A stretch of 64,000 bases of DNA from NCBI GenBank assembly GCA_016125585.1, contig WGLL01000005.1, forward strand, positions 496,001 through 560,000. The letters are read 5' to 3'. The notes under the pieces are model-generated. The model was not told the DNA's origin. It made no database searches and saw only the letters and a list, made by a program, of their open reading frames with translations. Positions within the stretch are counted from its first letter, which is position 1; every line of letters begins with the position of its first letter. Both the position numbers and the translations under genes were made by a program. The stretch comes from Caulobacter sp. Lineage in GTDB: Bacteria; Pseudomonadota; Alphaproteobacteria; Caulobacterales; Caulobacteraceae. This document shows, in pieces, positions 42,795-52,400 of this stretch.

Positions 42795-44075
42795 TCAGGC
42801 CGGCGCCATCCCGCCGCCGGCCTCCTCGTTCAGCCGTCGCAACGGCGACAGGAACCAGACCCCGGCGACGATGGCCAGCATCAGGGCGCCGGGGAAGATG
42901 ATCGACAGGTGCGGCCCGATGGCCCGCGACATGTAGCCGTAGGTCACCGCCCCCAGCGGTCCGCCGCCCATCAGGCCGAGGGTGAAGATCGACAGCACCC
43001 TTCCCCGGGTCTCCGGCGTCGAATACTGCTGCACCAGCCCCCGCCCCAGGGTCATGGCGATCCCGCCGCCCAGACCCCAGACGAAGTTCAGGCCGCAGAG
43101 GACCGGGAAGGGGACGGTGACCGCGCAGGCGATCAGCACAAGCCCGCCGGAGGCCAGCGACAGCAGATAGACGATCCCCTTGCGCCGCACATGGCCGAAC
43201 CGGACCAGCAGCAGCGCCGAGATCATCGAACCGGACCAGAAGCACAGGCTGAACAGCGCCAGGGCCGAGGCGATGCGGGTCGGCTCGACCGAGTCCGCGA
43301 AATAGCTCTGCACGATCAGCGGCAGCAGCACGAAGAAGCTGCCCATGAAACAGACCCCCATGGCCGTGGCGCAGATCACCACCGGGGCGATGACCGGCGA
43401 GGCGGCCACCGCCTTCATCCCGCCGCCGATGTCGGAGACCATCCGCCGGACCAGTTTGCCCTCGGCCCGTGGATTGGGCGCCGGCGGCCGGGGCTTCAGG
43501 GTCACGGCCGCGATGGCGGCGGCCGCCATCAGGCCAGACAGGCCCAGCAGCATCGGGCCGACCCCGATCACCGGCGCGGCGGTGGCGATGATCATGCCGA
43601 GGATCTGGGCGGCGAACTGGGCCAGGGCCGCGAAGCTGACCGCCTTCTGCACCGAGGCGCCGTCGCCGCCGGGCGCGACCAGGCTGAGCAGGCTGTCGCG
43701 GGCGGGCATGGCGAAGGCCCCGATGGCTCCGACGGTCAGGGCATAGGTGATGATCAGGCCATAGGTCAGCCGGTCGCCGACCACCAGCAGTCCCAACCCC
43801 AGGAAGGTCAGCACACAGAGGCCGTAGGCGACGACCACGATCCGGCGCGGGCTGCCCCGGTCGGCGACGAAACCGCCGATCAGGATCAGCAGGGTCGTGG
43901 GAAGTTGCAGGCACATCTGGGCCAGGCCGAAGCGGACCTCGTTCTCCTGCAGCACCACGCGAACCAGATAGGGGAACAGCACCATCTGCACCCCGAAGGC
44001 CAGAAACCAGGCGCCGTGGGCGAACAGATAGGCCGGGAAGCGGGTGGTCGAGGCAGGCGTTGGCGCTGGGGGCAA
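42795..44075 (-). CDS. Major facilitator superfamily transporter
   Basis: A TTG start at 44075 follows GGAG by 6 bases. The 426-residue protein has about 12 membrane segments. Loop 2-3 has a motif-A remnant (GGFVADRGSPRR), and a second copy appears at MISALLLVRFGHVRRKG. Also notable are GAFAMPARDSLLS and RGLVQQYSTPETRGRVLSIFTLG, features of the enterobactin-exporter-like MFS group (EntS-type). The substrate is unknown. 66 bases separate it from the DUF969 gene, which reads in the same direction. Confidence 0.9.
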   Translation of the reverse strand: MPPAPTPASTTRFPAYLFAHGAWFLAFGVQMVLFPYLVRVVLQENEVRFGLAQMCLQLPTTLLILIGGFVADRGSPRRIVVVAYGLCVLTFLGLGLLVVGDRLTYGLIITYALTVGAIGAFAMPARDSLLSLVAPGGDGASVQKAVSFAALAQFAAQILGMIIATAAPVIGVGPMLLGLSGLMAAAAIAAVTLKPRPPAPNPRAEGKLVRRMVSDIGGGMKAVAASPVIAPVVICATAMGVCFMGSFFVLLPLIVQSYFADSVEPTRIASALALFSLCFWSGSMISALLLVRFGHVRRKGIVYLLSLASGGLVLIACAVTVPFPVLCGLNFVWGLGGGIAMTLGRGLVQQYSTPETRGRVLSIFTLGLMGGGPLGAVTYGYMSRAIGPHLSIIFPGALMLAIVAGVWFLSPLRRLNEEAGGGMAPA

Positions 44076-44391
44076 GGGAATCTCCGGGGATCAACCTCCC
44101 CGAGGCGTGAGGGCGACGCAAGCGCGGGGCTTGGCGAAGCGCCCTGCCATTATAACCCGACGCGGATCTCGGCAGAGGCGGACCGGTCCGGGACAGCGAA
44201 TAAAATCAAGCGGTTGGAGGTGGTCGATCGGTGATCGAGGTCCTGAATCCGTAGGTCGCAGCCTAGGGTGGGGCGTGGCCGCTTGCCCGCGAATGTAGGT
44301 CGGCCCGGCATCGCCGTAGCCCGTCGCTTATCGAAACCCACTTGCCAACATCCGGCGGGAGAGAGACCTTCCCTTCCGGGAGGCCGTCATC
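44076..44391. other. 316-base spacer without recognised features
   Basis: The stretch separates the MFS gene from the divergent MAPEG gene and must hold their promoters. I see a GC hairpin-like GGCGAAGCGCC segment and a run of small palindromes, but no repeat family of this window, no riboswitch and no tRNA. Small frames here have no protein character. Confidence 0.5.
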
Positions 44392-44820
44392 ATGCCGCAG
44401 ATTGAAATCCTCTGGCCCGTCGTGGCCCTGGTCGCGCTGACTTTCTTTGTCCTGACCTTCATTCCCCTGCGCCGCTTCGCCGCCGTCCGGCGGGGCGAGG
44501 TCAAGTCGGACGACTTCGCCCTGGGTGAGTCGGCGCGGGTGCCGGCGAAGGTGGCCCTGGCCAACCGCAACTACATGAACCTGCTGGAACTGCCGGTTCT
44601 CTTCTATGTCGCGGCGATCCTGCTGTTCGTCACGGCGACGGTCGACCAGCTCGCCGTGGTCCTGGCCTGGGCCTATGTCGCGGCGCGGGCCCTGCACAGC
44701 CTGGTGCACATCACCTACAACCACGTGCTCCAGCGGTTGATGCTGTTCGCGGTCAGCAACCTGATCCTGATCGCCCTGTGGGTCTTGATCGGGCTCAGGC
44801 TATGGGCGCTGCGGGGGTAG
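44392..44820 (+). CDS. MAPEG-family membrane protein
   Basis: A 142-residue integral membrane protein with four helices (about 7-27, 62-83, 88-104, 115-137). The motif NRNYMNLLELPVLFY followed by RALHSLVHITYNHVLQRL is the MAPEG (membrane-associated eicosanoid/glutathione) signature. Bacterial members may conjugate glutathione or simply be structural, and the substrate is not predictable. Monocistronic. Confidence 0.9.
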   Translation: MPQIEILWPVVALVALTFFVLTFIPLRRFAAVRRGEVKSDDFALGESARVPAKVALANRNYMNLLELPVLFYVAAILLFVTATVDQLAVVLAWAYVAARALHSLVHITYNHVLQRLMLFAVSNLILIALWVLIGLRLWALRG

Positions 44821-44823
44821 GAA

Positions 44824-46125
44824 TCAGCGCCCGACGCTGCTGTATTCGAAGCCGCGGCTCTTCATGTCTTCCGGCCGGTAGATGTTGCGCAGATCGACCA
44901 CCACCGGCCGGCGCATCAGCCGCTTCACCCGGTCCAGGTCCAGCGCCCGGAACTGGTCCCATTCGGTGATGATGACCACCGCGTCGGCGCCCTCGACGGC
45001 GTCATAGGCATCGTCCTTGAAGTCGACGTCGCGCAGCATCTGGCGGGCCTCGTGGCCTTGCGGGTCATAGGCCTGCACCGTCGCGCCCATCGCCTGCAGC
45101 GCCGGGACGATGTCCAGGCTGGGCGCGTCGCGCATGTCGTCGGTGTTGGGCTTGAAGGTCAGGCCCAGCACCCCGATGGTCTTGCCGCTCAGGTCGTCGC
45201 CGCCCAGCGCCTTCGACACCTTGCCGGCCATGGCCTTCTTGCGCCGGTCGTTGACCCGCACGGTCGCCTCGACCAGCTCGATCGGCGCGCCGGCGTTGCT
45301 GGCGGTGCGGACCAGGGCCAGGGTGTCCTTGGGAAAACAGCTGCCGCCGTAGCCGGGGCCGGCATGCAGGAACTTGCCGCCGATGCGGTTGTCCAGGCCG
45401 ATGCCCTTGGCCACCTGCTGGACATCGGCGCCGACCGCCTCGCACAGATCGGCGACCTCGTTGATGAAGGTGATCTTCATCGCCAGGAAGGCGTTGGCGG
45501 CATATTTGATCAGCTCGCTGGTCCGCCGGTCGGTGAAGACGATCGGCGTCTCATTGAGGTTCAGCGGCCGGTACAGCTCGCGCATCACCTCGCGGGCCCG
45601 GTCGCTGTCGGTGCCGACAACCACCCGGTCGGGCCGCTTGAAGTCCTCGATGGCCGCGCCCTCGCGCAGGAACTCCGGGTTCGACACCACGGCGAAGTCG
45701 GCGTCGGGGCGCTTTTCGCGGATGATCCGCTCGATCTCGTCGCCGGTGCCGACCGGCACGGTCGACTTGGTCACCACCACGGTGAAGCCGTCCATCAGGG
45801 CCGCGATCTCCTCGGCGGCGGCGTAGACGTAGGACAGGTCGGCATGACCGTCTCCGCGCCGCGAAGGGGTCCCGACGGCGATGAACACCGCGTCGGCCGC
45901 CCGCACCGCGTCATCGGCCGAGGTGGCGAAGCTGATCCGCCCGGCCTTGGCGTTGCGGGCGACCAAGTCGTCCAGGCCCGGCTCGAAGATCGGGATCTCG
46001 CCCTGGTTCAGCCGGTCGATCTTGCCGGCGTCCTTGTCGATGCAGCAGACGGTGTGGCCGAAATCGGCGAAACAGGCTCCGGACACCAGGCCGACATAGC
46101 CGGTGCCGATCATCGCGACGCGCAT
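44824..46125 (-). CDS. UDP-glucose 6-dehydrogenase
   Basis: A 433-residue enzyme that oxidises UDP-glucose to UDP-glucuronate. N-terminal NAD-binding GTGYVGLVSGACFADFGH (7-24), the central YAANAFLAMKITFINEVADLCE and the catalytic Cys263 in GPGYGGSCFPKD are intact, and the C-terminal UDP-binding domain follows (about 300-433). Works with GalU. It is convergent with the MAPEG gene, 3 bases from its stop, and its start faces a palindromic repeat region. Members are named ugd or rkpK. Confidence 0.95.
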   Translation of the reverse strand: MRVAMIGTGYVGLVSGACFADFGHTVCCIDKDAGKIDRLNQGEIPIFEPGLDDLVARNAKAGRISFATSADDAVRAADAVFIAVGTPSRRGDGHADLSYVYAAAEEIAALMDGFTVVVTKSTVPVGTGDEIERIIREKRPDADFAVVSNPEFLREGAAIEDFKRPDRVVVGTDSDRAREVMRELYRPLNLNETPIVFTDRRTSELIKYAANAFLAMKITFINEVADLCEAVGADVQQVAKGIGLDNRIGGKFLHAGPGYGGSCFPKDTLALVRTASNAGAPIELVEATVRVNDRRKKAMAGKVSKALGGDDLSGKTIGVLGLTFKPNTDDMRDAPSLDIVPALQAMGATVQAYDPQGHEARQMLRDVDFKDDAYDAVEGADAVVIITEWDQFRALDLDRVKRLMRRPVVVDLRNIYRPEDMKSRGFEYSSVGR

Positions 46126-46226
46126 GGGAAAGTCTCTGGTTGCCGGCGCCGGGCGCCTGTCTTGTCGTCAGCGGCTTTGAGCATGACCGGGCCGCTGCGG
46201 CAACCATGGCGTGGGGGGCATCGACG

Positions 46227-46402
46227 TCCTTCTCCCGCCCGCCGGGAGAAGGTGGCGCGCAGCGCCGGATGAGGGCGGCGCCGGCCCGTGAAGATTGGGC
46301 TTGCTCCGCCCGCGCCAGAATGTGGGCGGTTGGCCTGGCACCGGCGCTGCCCTCATCCGACCCCCTGCGGGGGCCACCTTCTCCCGGCAAGCGGGAGAAG
46401 GA
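46227..46402. repeat. Inverted pair of a palindromic intergenic element (family B)
   Basis: Copies at 46227-46284 and, inverted, at 46341-46402, with a 56-base spacer. Common outer block: TCCTTCTCCCG..CGGGAGAAGGTGGC; common inner block: CGGATGAGGGC(G/A)GCGCCGG. Hairpin 1 is CTTCTCCCG/CGGGAGAAG. Hairpin 2 is GGCGC/GCGCC in one copy and GGCCCCC/GGGGGTC in the other, so sequence changes but pairing is kept. The plan closely matches family A (39821-40058). The element lies between the ugd and DUF4199 genes. Confidence 0.9.
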
Positions 46403-46421
46403 TCGGGTCGGCCGCCGTCCC

Positions 46422-46967
46422 TCAAGCCGCCGTCGCCCGCGACTTCGCCGGCAGAAACCCGGGGAACCGCAGCAGGGCGGCGCTGACCAGGGCGACCAGC
46501 AGAGCGACGGGGAAGATCTCGATGAAGGTCATCCCCAGCCGCAACACCGGATTGGCATAGATAGCCCGCATGTGCTCGGTCTCGGCGACCGCCTTCTGGT
46601 AGGCCTCGCCGGTGACGCCCGCCGCCCGCTTCGCCGCCAGGGTGGCCTCGATATACTGGGTCATGAAGCTGTAGTGGGTCACGGCCAGATAGCTTTCCCA
46701 GACCACGACGTAGACCACCGAGGCGACGGCGACGATGCCAAGGCCGATCAGAAAGGCCTTGCCGAACCTGATGACGCCGCCGCCCTGGCGGTCGCGGTAT
46801 TGCTTGACCCCGATCAGGATGGCGGACAGCGCCACCAGCATGATCAGGTAGCCGACGTATTCGCTGTGCGAGGCGTTGCTGGCGCCCGGCAGGATGATGG
46901 TTCCAATGATGCCGGCGATGATGATCAGGCCCGAGACCAGGCCGTAGGTGAAGATGATGCGGGTCAT
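46422..46967 (-). CDS. DUF4199-family membrane protein
   Basis: ATG 46967 follows GGGAG by 6 bases, whereas the frame upstream to 47081 covers an intergenic repeat. The 181-residue product has four membrane segments (about 4-24, 36-54, 70-90, 140-162) and the DUF4199 signature GYLIMLVALSAILIGVKQYRD. Members commonly sit next to a LuxR-type regulator; a regulatory or transport role is possible. The regulator gene 274 bases upstream reads in the same direction. Confidence 0.87.
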   Translation of the reverse strand: MTRIIFTYGLVSGLIIIAGIIGTIILPGASNASHSEYVGYLIMLVALSAILIGVKQYRDRQGGGVIRFGKAFLIGLGIVAVASVVYVVVWESYLAVTHYSFMTQYIEATLAAKRAAGVTGEAYQKAVAETEHMRAIYANPVLRLGMTFIEIFPVALLVALVSAALLRFPGFLPAKSRATAA

Positions 46968-47075
46968 GCCGCCTGCTCCCGTTTGAGGCTTGCTGGAAGC
47001 CTGGAGACTGGCCGGGCGGCGGGTGATCGCGCCATCGCCCGAAAGGGTGAATTCGTCCTTCTGGTCATTCTCGCG

Positions 47076-47215
47076 CGTCATCCCGGGCCTCGTGCCCGGG
47101 ATCCCTCTGTCGGCCTCGACGGGCCCTGGGTGGGCGGTGCAGGCGGCTGCGCCTCGACGGCGCGGGTTTGCGCGTGACCCGGCGAGGGATCCTGGGCACG
47201 AGGCCCAGGATGACG
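47076..47215. repeat. Inverted pair of a palindromic intergenic element (family C)
   Basis: Two 32-base copies, 47076-47107 and inverted at 47184-47215, separated by 76 bases. Each contains a stem around CCTCGTGCCC: TCCCGGGC/GCCCGGGA in copy 1 and TCCTGGGC/GCCCAGGA in copy 2. The two differences change a C-G pair to T-A and so preserve pairing. This resembles the ATCCCGGG-type repeats widespread in alphaproteobacteria. It lies between the DUF4199 and LuxR-type genes. Confidence 0.9.
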
Positions 47216-47240
47216 GGTGGGGGATGACCGCGCGGGGGCG

Positions 47241-47654
47241 TCACGGGATCAACTGCAGCGCCCGGGCCTTGCCGATGGCCTGGGTGCGCCGGCCGACCTC
47301 AAGCTTGGCGAACAGGTTGGCGATGTGGGTCTTCACGGTGTTGGGGGAGAGGCCCAGGGTGCGGGCGATCTCCTTGTTGGACTGACCGGCGGCCAGGCGC
47401 TCGAGCACCCTCATCTCCTGACCGGTCAGGCCCAGTTCGCTGCGGGCGGCGAGGTTGGGCTCGAACGGGCCGGGCGCTTCGCGGGTCGCCAGCTTCCAGC
47501 CGACCCACACGCCGCCGATGGCGAAGGCGACGCCGATGAGCGCGATGTAGATGTCGGTCGAAAGCACCCGCGCCGCATACTGGTACTCCAGCCACTGCAG
47601 CGCAAAGGCGCCGACGGCCAGAACCAGCGCCCAGAGAAGGACCGTGCGGATCAT
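47241..47654 (-). CDS. Membrane-anchored LuxR-type transcriptional regulator
   Basis: A 137-residue protein with two N-terminal membrane segments (about 5-24 and 35-54) and a C-terminal LuxR-family helix-turn-helix (about 75-133: GLTGQEMRVLERLAAGQSNKEIARTLGLSPNTVKTHIANLFAKLEVGRRTQAI). A transcription factor embedded in the membrane with no receiver domain is unusual. The neighbouring DUF4199 membrane protein is the likely partner. A palindromic repeat separates the two genes. Confidence 0.9.
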   Translation of the reverse strand: MIRTVLLWALVLAVGAFALQWLEYQYAARVLSTDIYIALIGVAFAIGGVWVGWKLATREAPGPFEPNLAARSELGLTGQEMRVLERLAAGQSNKEIARTLGLSPNTVKTHIANLFAKLEVGRRTQAIGKARALQLIP

Positions 47655-47735
47655 CGAACGATGGTGCGCGAGCGGGCGACAGAGTCAACGGGGACTGGGT
47701 AGGCGGCCGCGAGCTTGCTGTTCCAACCCCCTCCG

Positions 47736-47852
47736 CCGCCTCCCCGACGGAAGTCGGGGCCCAGAGGCCACTCCGTCGACGTTTAGCGCATATCAGCGCC
47801 TGACCTTCAATCAGCCCGTCAACTGGACCCCGACTTCCGTCGGGGAGGCGGG
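47736..47852. repeat. Inverted pair of a palindromic intergenic element (family D)
   Basis: Copies at 47736-47763 and 47824-47852 are inverted to one another, 28-29 bases long with one mismatch, and 60 bases apart. Each has a perfect 7-bp stem (CCCCGAC/GTCGGGG) capped by GGAA in one orientation, which would be a GNRA tetraloop in RNA. It lies between the LuxR-type gene start and the phosphomannomutase stop. Confidence 0.88.
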
Positions 47853-47856
47853 AAAC

Positions 47857-49359
47857 TCAGATTTCCTGGTTGTACTTGCCGACCTGCGGATGGGCCGCCA
47901 GGCGCGGCTTCACTTCCTTGTGGAACAGGGCCCGCATGTCGTCGGCCGAACGGGTGCTTTCGACGACGACCACGATCTCCGGCTTGTTCGAGCTGGCCCG
48001 GACCAGCACCCAGCTGCCGTCGTCCAGGGCGACCCGCACGCCGTTGACGGTGATGACCTCGGTGATCCTGCGGCCGAGGATCTCTCCGCCCTTCGCCGCC
48101 AGGGCTTCATACTCACCGACAATGTTTTGTACGACCTGGTATTTTTCTTCGTCGGCGCAGTGGGGGCTCATGGTCAGGGAGGTGTAGGCGACCGGCAGGG
48201 CGTCCTTCAGCTCGCTGAGTTTTTTGCCGGGATTGCGGTCCAGCATCGCCAGGATGGCGGCGGCGGCGGTCAGGCCGCAGTCATAGCCCCGGCCCAGCGG
48301 TTCGTTGAGGAAGAAGTGGCCGCTCTTCTCGAAGCCGGCCAGGGCGCCCAGTTCGGCGGACTTGCGCTTGATGTAGCTGTGGCCGGTCTTCCAGTAGACG
48401 GTGGTGGCGCCATTGGCTTCCAGGATCGGGTCGGTGGCGAACAGGCCCGTCGACTTCACATCGACGACGAAGGTTGCGCCCGGGTTCAGCGGCGCCAGAT
48501 CGCGGGCCAGCATCAGGCCGATCTTGTCGGCGAAGATTTCCTCTCCGGTGTCATCGACCACCCCGCAGCGATCGCCGTCGCCGTCGAAGCCCAGGGCCAG
48601 ATCGGCGCCGAAGGTCTTCACGGCCTTGCTCATCTCCTGGAGCATCTCGTGGTCTTCGGGGTTGGGATTGTATTTGGGGAAGGTCCAGTCGAGCTCGCAG
48701 TCCATCTCATAGACCACGGCCACGCCCATGCGGCGCAAAGCATCCGGGACAAAAGCCCCGGCGGTGCCGTTGCCGCAGGCGGCGACCACCTTCAGCGGCC
48801 GGGTGAGGGACACCCGCCGCGAAACGTCGGCGATGAACCGTTCGTGCATGCCCTCGATGCGGGTCACCTTGCCGCCGTCGCGCGGCTGGAACTTCGCGTT
48901 CAGCACAATGTCCTTCAGGGCCCCCATCTCATCGGGTCCGAAGGTCAGGGGCCGGGCGGCGCCCATCTTCACCCCGGTCCAGCCGTTTTCGTTGTGGCTG
49001 GCGGTGACCATGGCCACGCACGGGGCGTCGAGATCGAACTGGGCGTAATAGGCGGTCGGCGACAGGGCCAGGCCGATGTCCAGCACCTCGCAGCCGGCCT
49101 CGATCAGGCCCAGGGTCAGGGCCTGTTTGATGGTCAGCGAATAGCTGCGGAAATCATGGCCGACGACGATGCGGCTGTGGCCAAGGCTGTGGATATAGGT
49201 CCCCAGGCCCAGGCCCAGGGCCTGGATGCCCAGCAGGTTGATGTCCGGCCCGAACAGCCAGCGGGCGTCGTACTCGCGAAAGCCGGTGGCCTTGACCAGG
49301 GGCTCGGTCTCATAGGCGACGGTGTTGGGGACGAGGTCGGAACGGGGGATGAAAGGCAT
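47857..49359 (-). CDS. Phosphomannomutase/phosphoglucomutase
   Basis: ATG 49359 has GAGGG at a good distance; a TTG three codons upstream is the alternative. The 500-residue enzyme of the alpha-D-phosphohexomutase family has the catalytic serine in MVTASHNENGWTGVK, the metal loop DGDGDRCG, the sugar-specificity GFEKSGHFF and the phosphate-binding RASSNKPEI. It interconverts hexose-6- and hexose-1-phosphates to feed GDP-mannose and UDP-glucose synthesis. Often named manB, algC or pgm; I leave the symbol open. Confidence 0.93.
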   Translation of the reverse strand: MPFIPRSDLVPNTVAYETEPLVKATGFREYDARWLFGPDINLLGIQALGLGLGTYIHSLGHSRIVVGHDFRSYSLTIKQALTLGLIEAGCEVLDIGLALSPTAYYAQFDLDAPCVAMVTASHNENGWTGVKMGAARPLTFGPDEMGALKDIVLNAKFQPRDGGKVTRIEGMHERFIADVSRRVSLTRPLKVVAACGNGTAGAFVPDALRRMGVAVVYEMDCELDWTFPKYNPNPEDHEMLQEMSKAVKTFGADLALGFDGDGDRCGVVDDTGEEIFADKIGLMLARDLAPLNPGATFVVDVKSTGLFATDPILEANGATTVYWKTGHSYIKRKSAELGALAGFEKSGHFFLNEPLGRGYDCGLTAAAAILAMLDRNPGKKLSELKDALPVAYTSLTMSPHCADEEKYQVVQNIVGEYEALAAKGGEILGRRITEVITVNGVRVALDDGSWVLVRASSNKPEIVVVVESTRSADDMRALFHKEVKPRLAAHPQVGKYNQEI

Positions 49360-49407
49360 GGCCCTCAATAGGCCGCCGCCCGGTCCTCTGCAATCGGGAC
49401 GCCTGGA

Positions 49408-52400
49408 TCAAGGTGGGGGCGGAGGCGCGCCCGGGCAGGGGTCGAACCGGCCTTCCGACAGCTTATATTTCAGGTCGTCCCGGGTCCGCCTGAGGATCGT
49501 CTGGGCGGCGCTGGCGCGGTGGAAATAAGTCCCGCCGGCCTGTCCCGTCACCAGTTGGACGCGAACGGTTTCAACCTCCTTGGCTGAGTCCCTTTCCGCC
49601 GCCTGCAGTCCCGGCAGCGGACTGGAATCCGGGCGCAGATCACCCTTCCCTGTCAGACCGTATTTCGAGTAGCCGGACGCAATCCTGGCGCCGACGAACA
49701 GTTCGAAATTCTCGACGGCGTCGTCCGCCAGGGGCAGCAGGTCGTTGACCAACGCCAGGTCGCGCAGGGCCTCTTCCCGACTGCAGACCTTGCGGCGCGA
49801 GAGGACGTCGGCGGGGCCGAGATAGTCGGCGAAACTGGCGTCCGAATCGTCGGGGCTGAAGGTTCCGGGCGGGGGCAGGCCAGATCCCTCCGGCGCGGGC
49901 TTGTCGGGTCGGGCCGGCGAGGTCGCTGACCCGGCGGTCGTCGGCCCGTCGGTCGGCGGCTCCAGATCGTCCTCGGGGTCGAAGGCGTCGCTCCGGCCGG
50001 CGCTCGACGGCGGGGCGGTGGGCGCGGGCGGGACTGGGGGCGTGTCGTAAGGCACCGGGTCTTCGGGATCGAACCGATCGGTTGTCGTCGGCGGGCAGTC
50101 CTCCTCCCTGGCCTTGGTGAAGGTGAAGCCGCCCTTGGCGTCCTCGGCGATGGTCATGACGAAGGGCACGGTCATCACCGGGTCGCCCTTGGGCCGGGTG
50201 ATGTGGATGACGAAGGTCATCGGTCCCGAGCCGGGCGCCAGGTGGAAGGACATGAAGGCCTTGCGGGCGCCGTGGCTGGCGCTGGAGAAGCCCATCTGTT
50301 TCCACAGCCCGGTCGGGGCGTCGACCTTCGACAGCATGCCCGGAATGACGAACTTGCCGCTCTCCGACCAGCCGCCGGATTCCTGGCTGACCATCTGGCC
50401 ATCGACATAGGTGGTCTTGGTCCAGGAGACGGTCAGCTCCCATTCGCCCCACAGGTCGCAGGGGCCGACATCGAACGGCGTCTGCACCTGGCCGTCGGGC
50501 CGCTCCAGGAAGGCGGTCTGGAAGGTGCCCTTGTCCGGCGATTTGGCGATGTCGGCGAAGATGTTGACCACGTCGCCCTTGCCGCGCTTGGCCCCGACCT
50601 TCAACGACACCCCCGTGGCGGGATCGTTGAAGACGGTCATCTCGGAGTCCTTGATGCGGCATCTGTAGAGCTGCGGTCCGCCGCCGCCGCCCCCGCCGCC
50701 GCCCAGGCCCAGGGCGCCGGCCAGCACGCCGACCGCTTTGTTGCCCAGGTCCTTCTGGAACTTGGCGCCGGAGCCGACCTTGCTGTTGGGGCCGACATTG
50801 ATCGGGTCGCGGCCCTGACGCGGCGGGCAGGGCTTTTCGGTTTTTCCGGGACCCACCGAAACCGGCGTGGACGCCGCGTCGGGCTGGAGCCTGGGCTGTT
50901 CGGACGGCTCCGACAGGTCAGGGCAGTCGCCGCTTTCGTACTGGCCGCTGACCAGGATGCCCATCAACTGTTCACGGCGCGCCTCGAGGGCGTCGATGAG
51001 GCCGTCGTAGTAGAGCAGCCGGTCCAGGCCGTCATAGCCGAAGGCCAGTTCGGCGCGCTTCTGCTGCCGGATTTTCGCCGGGTCGGCGTCGCGCGGATAG
51101 AAGAACACCTTGTTGGGATCGATGCCGATGTTCACGAAGCTCCAGTCATCGGCGAGCCGGATGCCGATGTCGGTCTCGAACCGGTCGCGCTCGTCCCGGG
51201 CGTTCGTGATCTGGTCCTCGATGTCGCGCAGGGCGTCCTCGGCGGCCTGGCGGCTGCAGAACCGGTGCTGCGGGAAGCCGAACAGGAAATCGCCGTCAGG
51301 GCCCCGGGCCGGAACCGGCCGATAGCCGGGCAGGACCGAGGATGTGGATTTCTTTGATCCGTCCGGGCTCGTCGCGGGCGGCGGTGCGGGCGTGGCGGTC
51401 GGCGGGGTCGCCGGCGTTTTGGGCCCTTCAGTCTTGGGCCCCTCCGTCCTGGGAGGCGCCTCGTCCTTCGGCGGCGGACAGGCCTGCGTCTTGCGTCCGT
51501 CCAGTTCGACCTGGGCGGCGTCGATGGCGCGGCGCTTGGCGTCGATGCGCTGCGCCTTGACGACCAGATCGGCCAGGGTCGCCTCCGACGGTTCGATCGA
51601 CCCGTCCGCCTTGCCGGCGTTCAGCTGGTTGCGCCGCTCCTGCAGGGCGCGGGCGTCGCGGTCATTCTCCTGTCGGGCCCGACGGATGGCGTCCTGCTGG
51701 GCGGCCCGCTGGGCCTCGTCGCAGATCTTCTCCGGCGTCGAGGGCAGACGGGTTCCGCGGACGATCAGTTCGGCCAGATCGTCGCCGGTGTTGACCTTCT
51801 CGACCGGCGGGGTCGGGGCGGGATCACCATAGGTCTTGTCCGGCCCCTCGCAGGAGACCACGGGGATGGCCATGATCTTCGCATAGAGACCCTGGATGCG
51901 CAGACCCTCCTCATAGGCGGCCCTGGCGATCGGCTCGTAGAGGGCCAGTTCCTGACGCACCGCGGCCCAGCCGGGTCCGCCCTCCTGCCGCATATACCGG
52001 GTGAACATCGCCTGCAGCCTGGCCAGGTGCGCCTTGGTGGTCTCGGCGTTGGCCAGGGAGTCGGCGGCGGCGGGCTTGTAGACCTTTTCCAGATAGGCTT
52101 TGCGTTCGAATTCGCTGCAGAAGCTGGCCGGCAGGGTCAGGGGCGCCACGGTCCTCAGCGCCGGTCGTTTCAGGTCCGGCGGCGGCAGGCTGGAGGGCTT
52201 GGGCGTGGGCCCGGCGTCGACGGCGGGCGGCGGCGGCTGGATCAGCGGCGGCGGATCCCCCTTGCCGGGACAGGCGACGACCGGGATGGCCAGGATCTCG
52301 CCGCGCATGGCGATCCAGCGGCTGGCGGTCGTCTCGGCGTCCTTGAGGATCGGCTGATAGGCGGTGCGTTCCCGGTCCAGGGCGTCGCGCAGGTCCATCT

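Noticed and set aside
41053..44121. 1022-residue open frame on the minus strand
   Set aside because: Only its last 316 codons are DUF979. The rest runs out of frame through the DUF969 and MFS genes.
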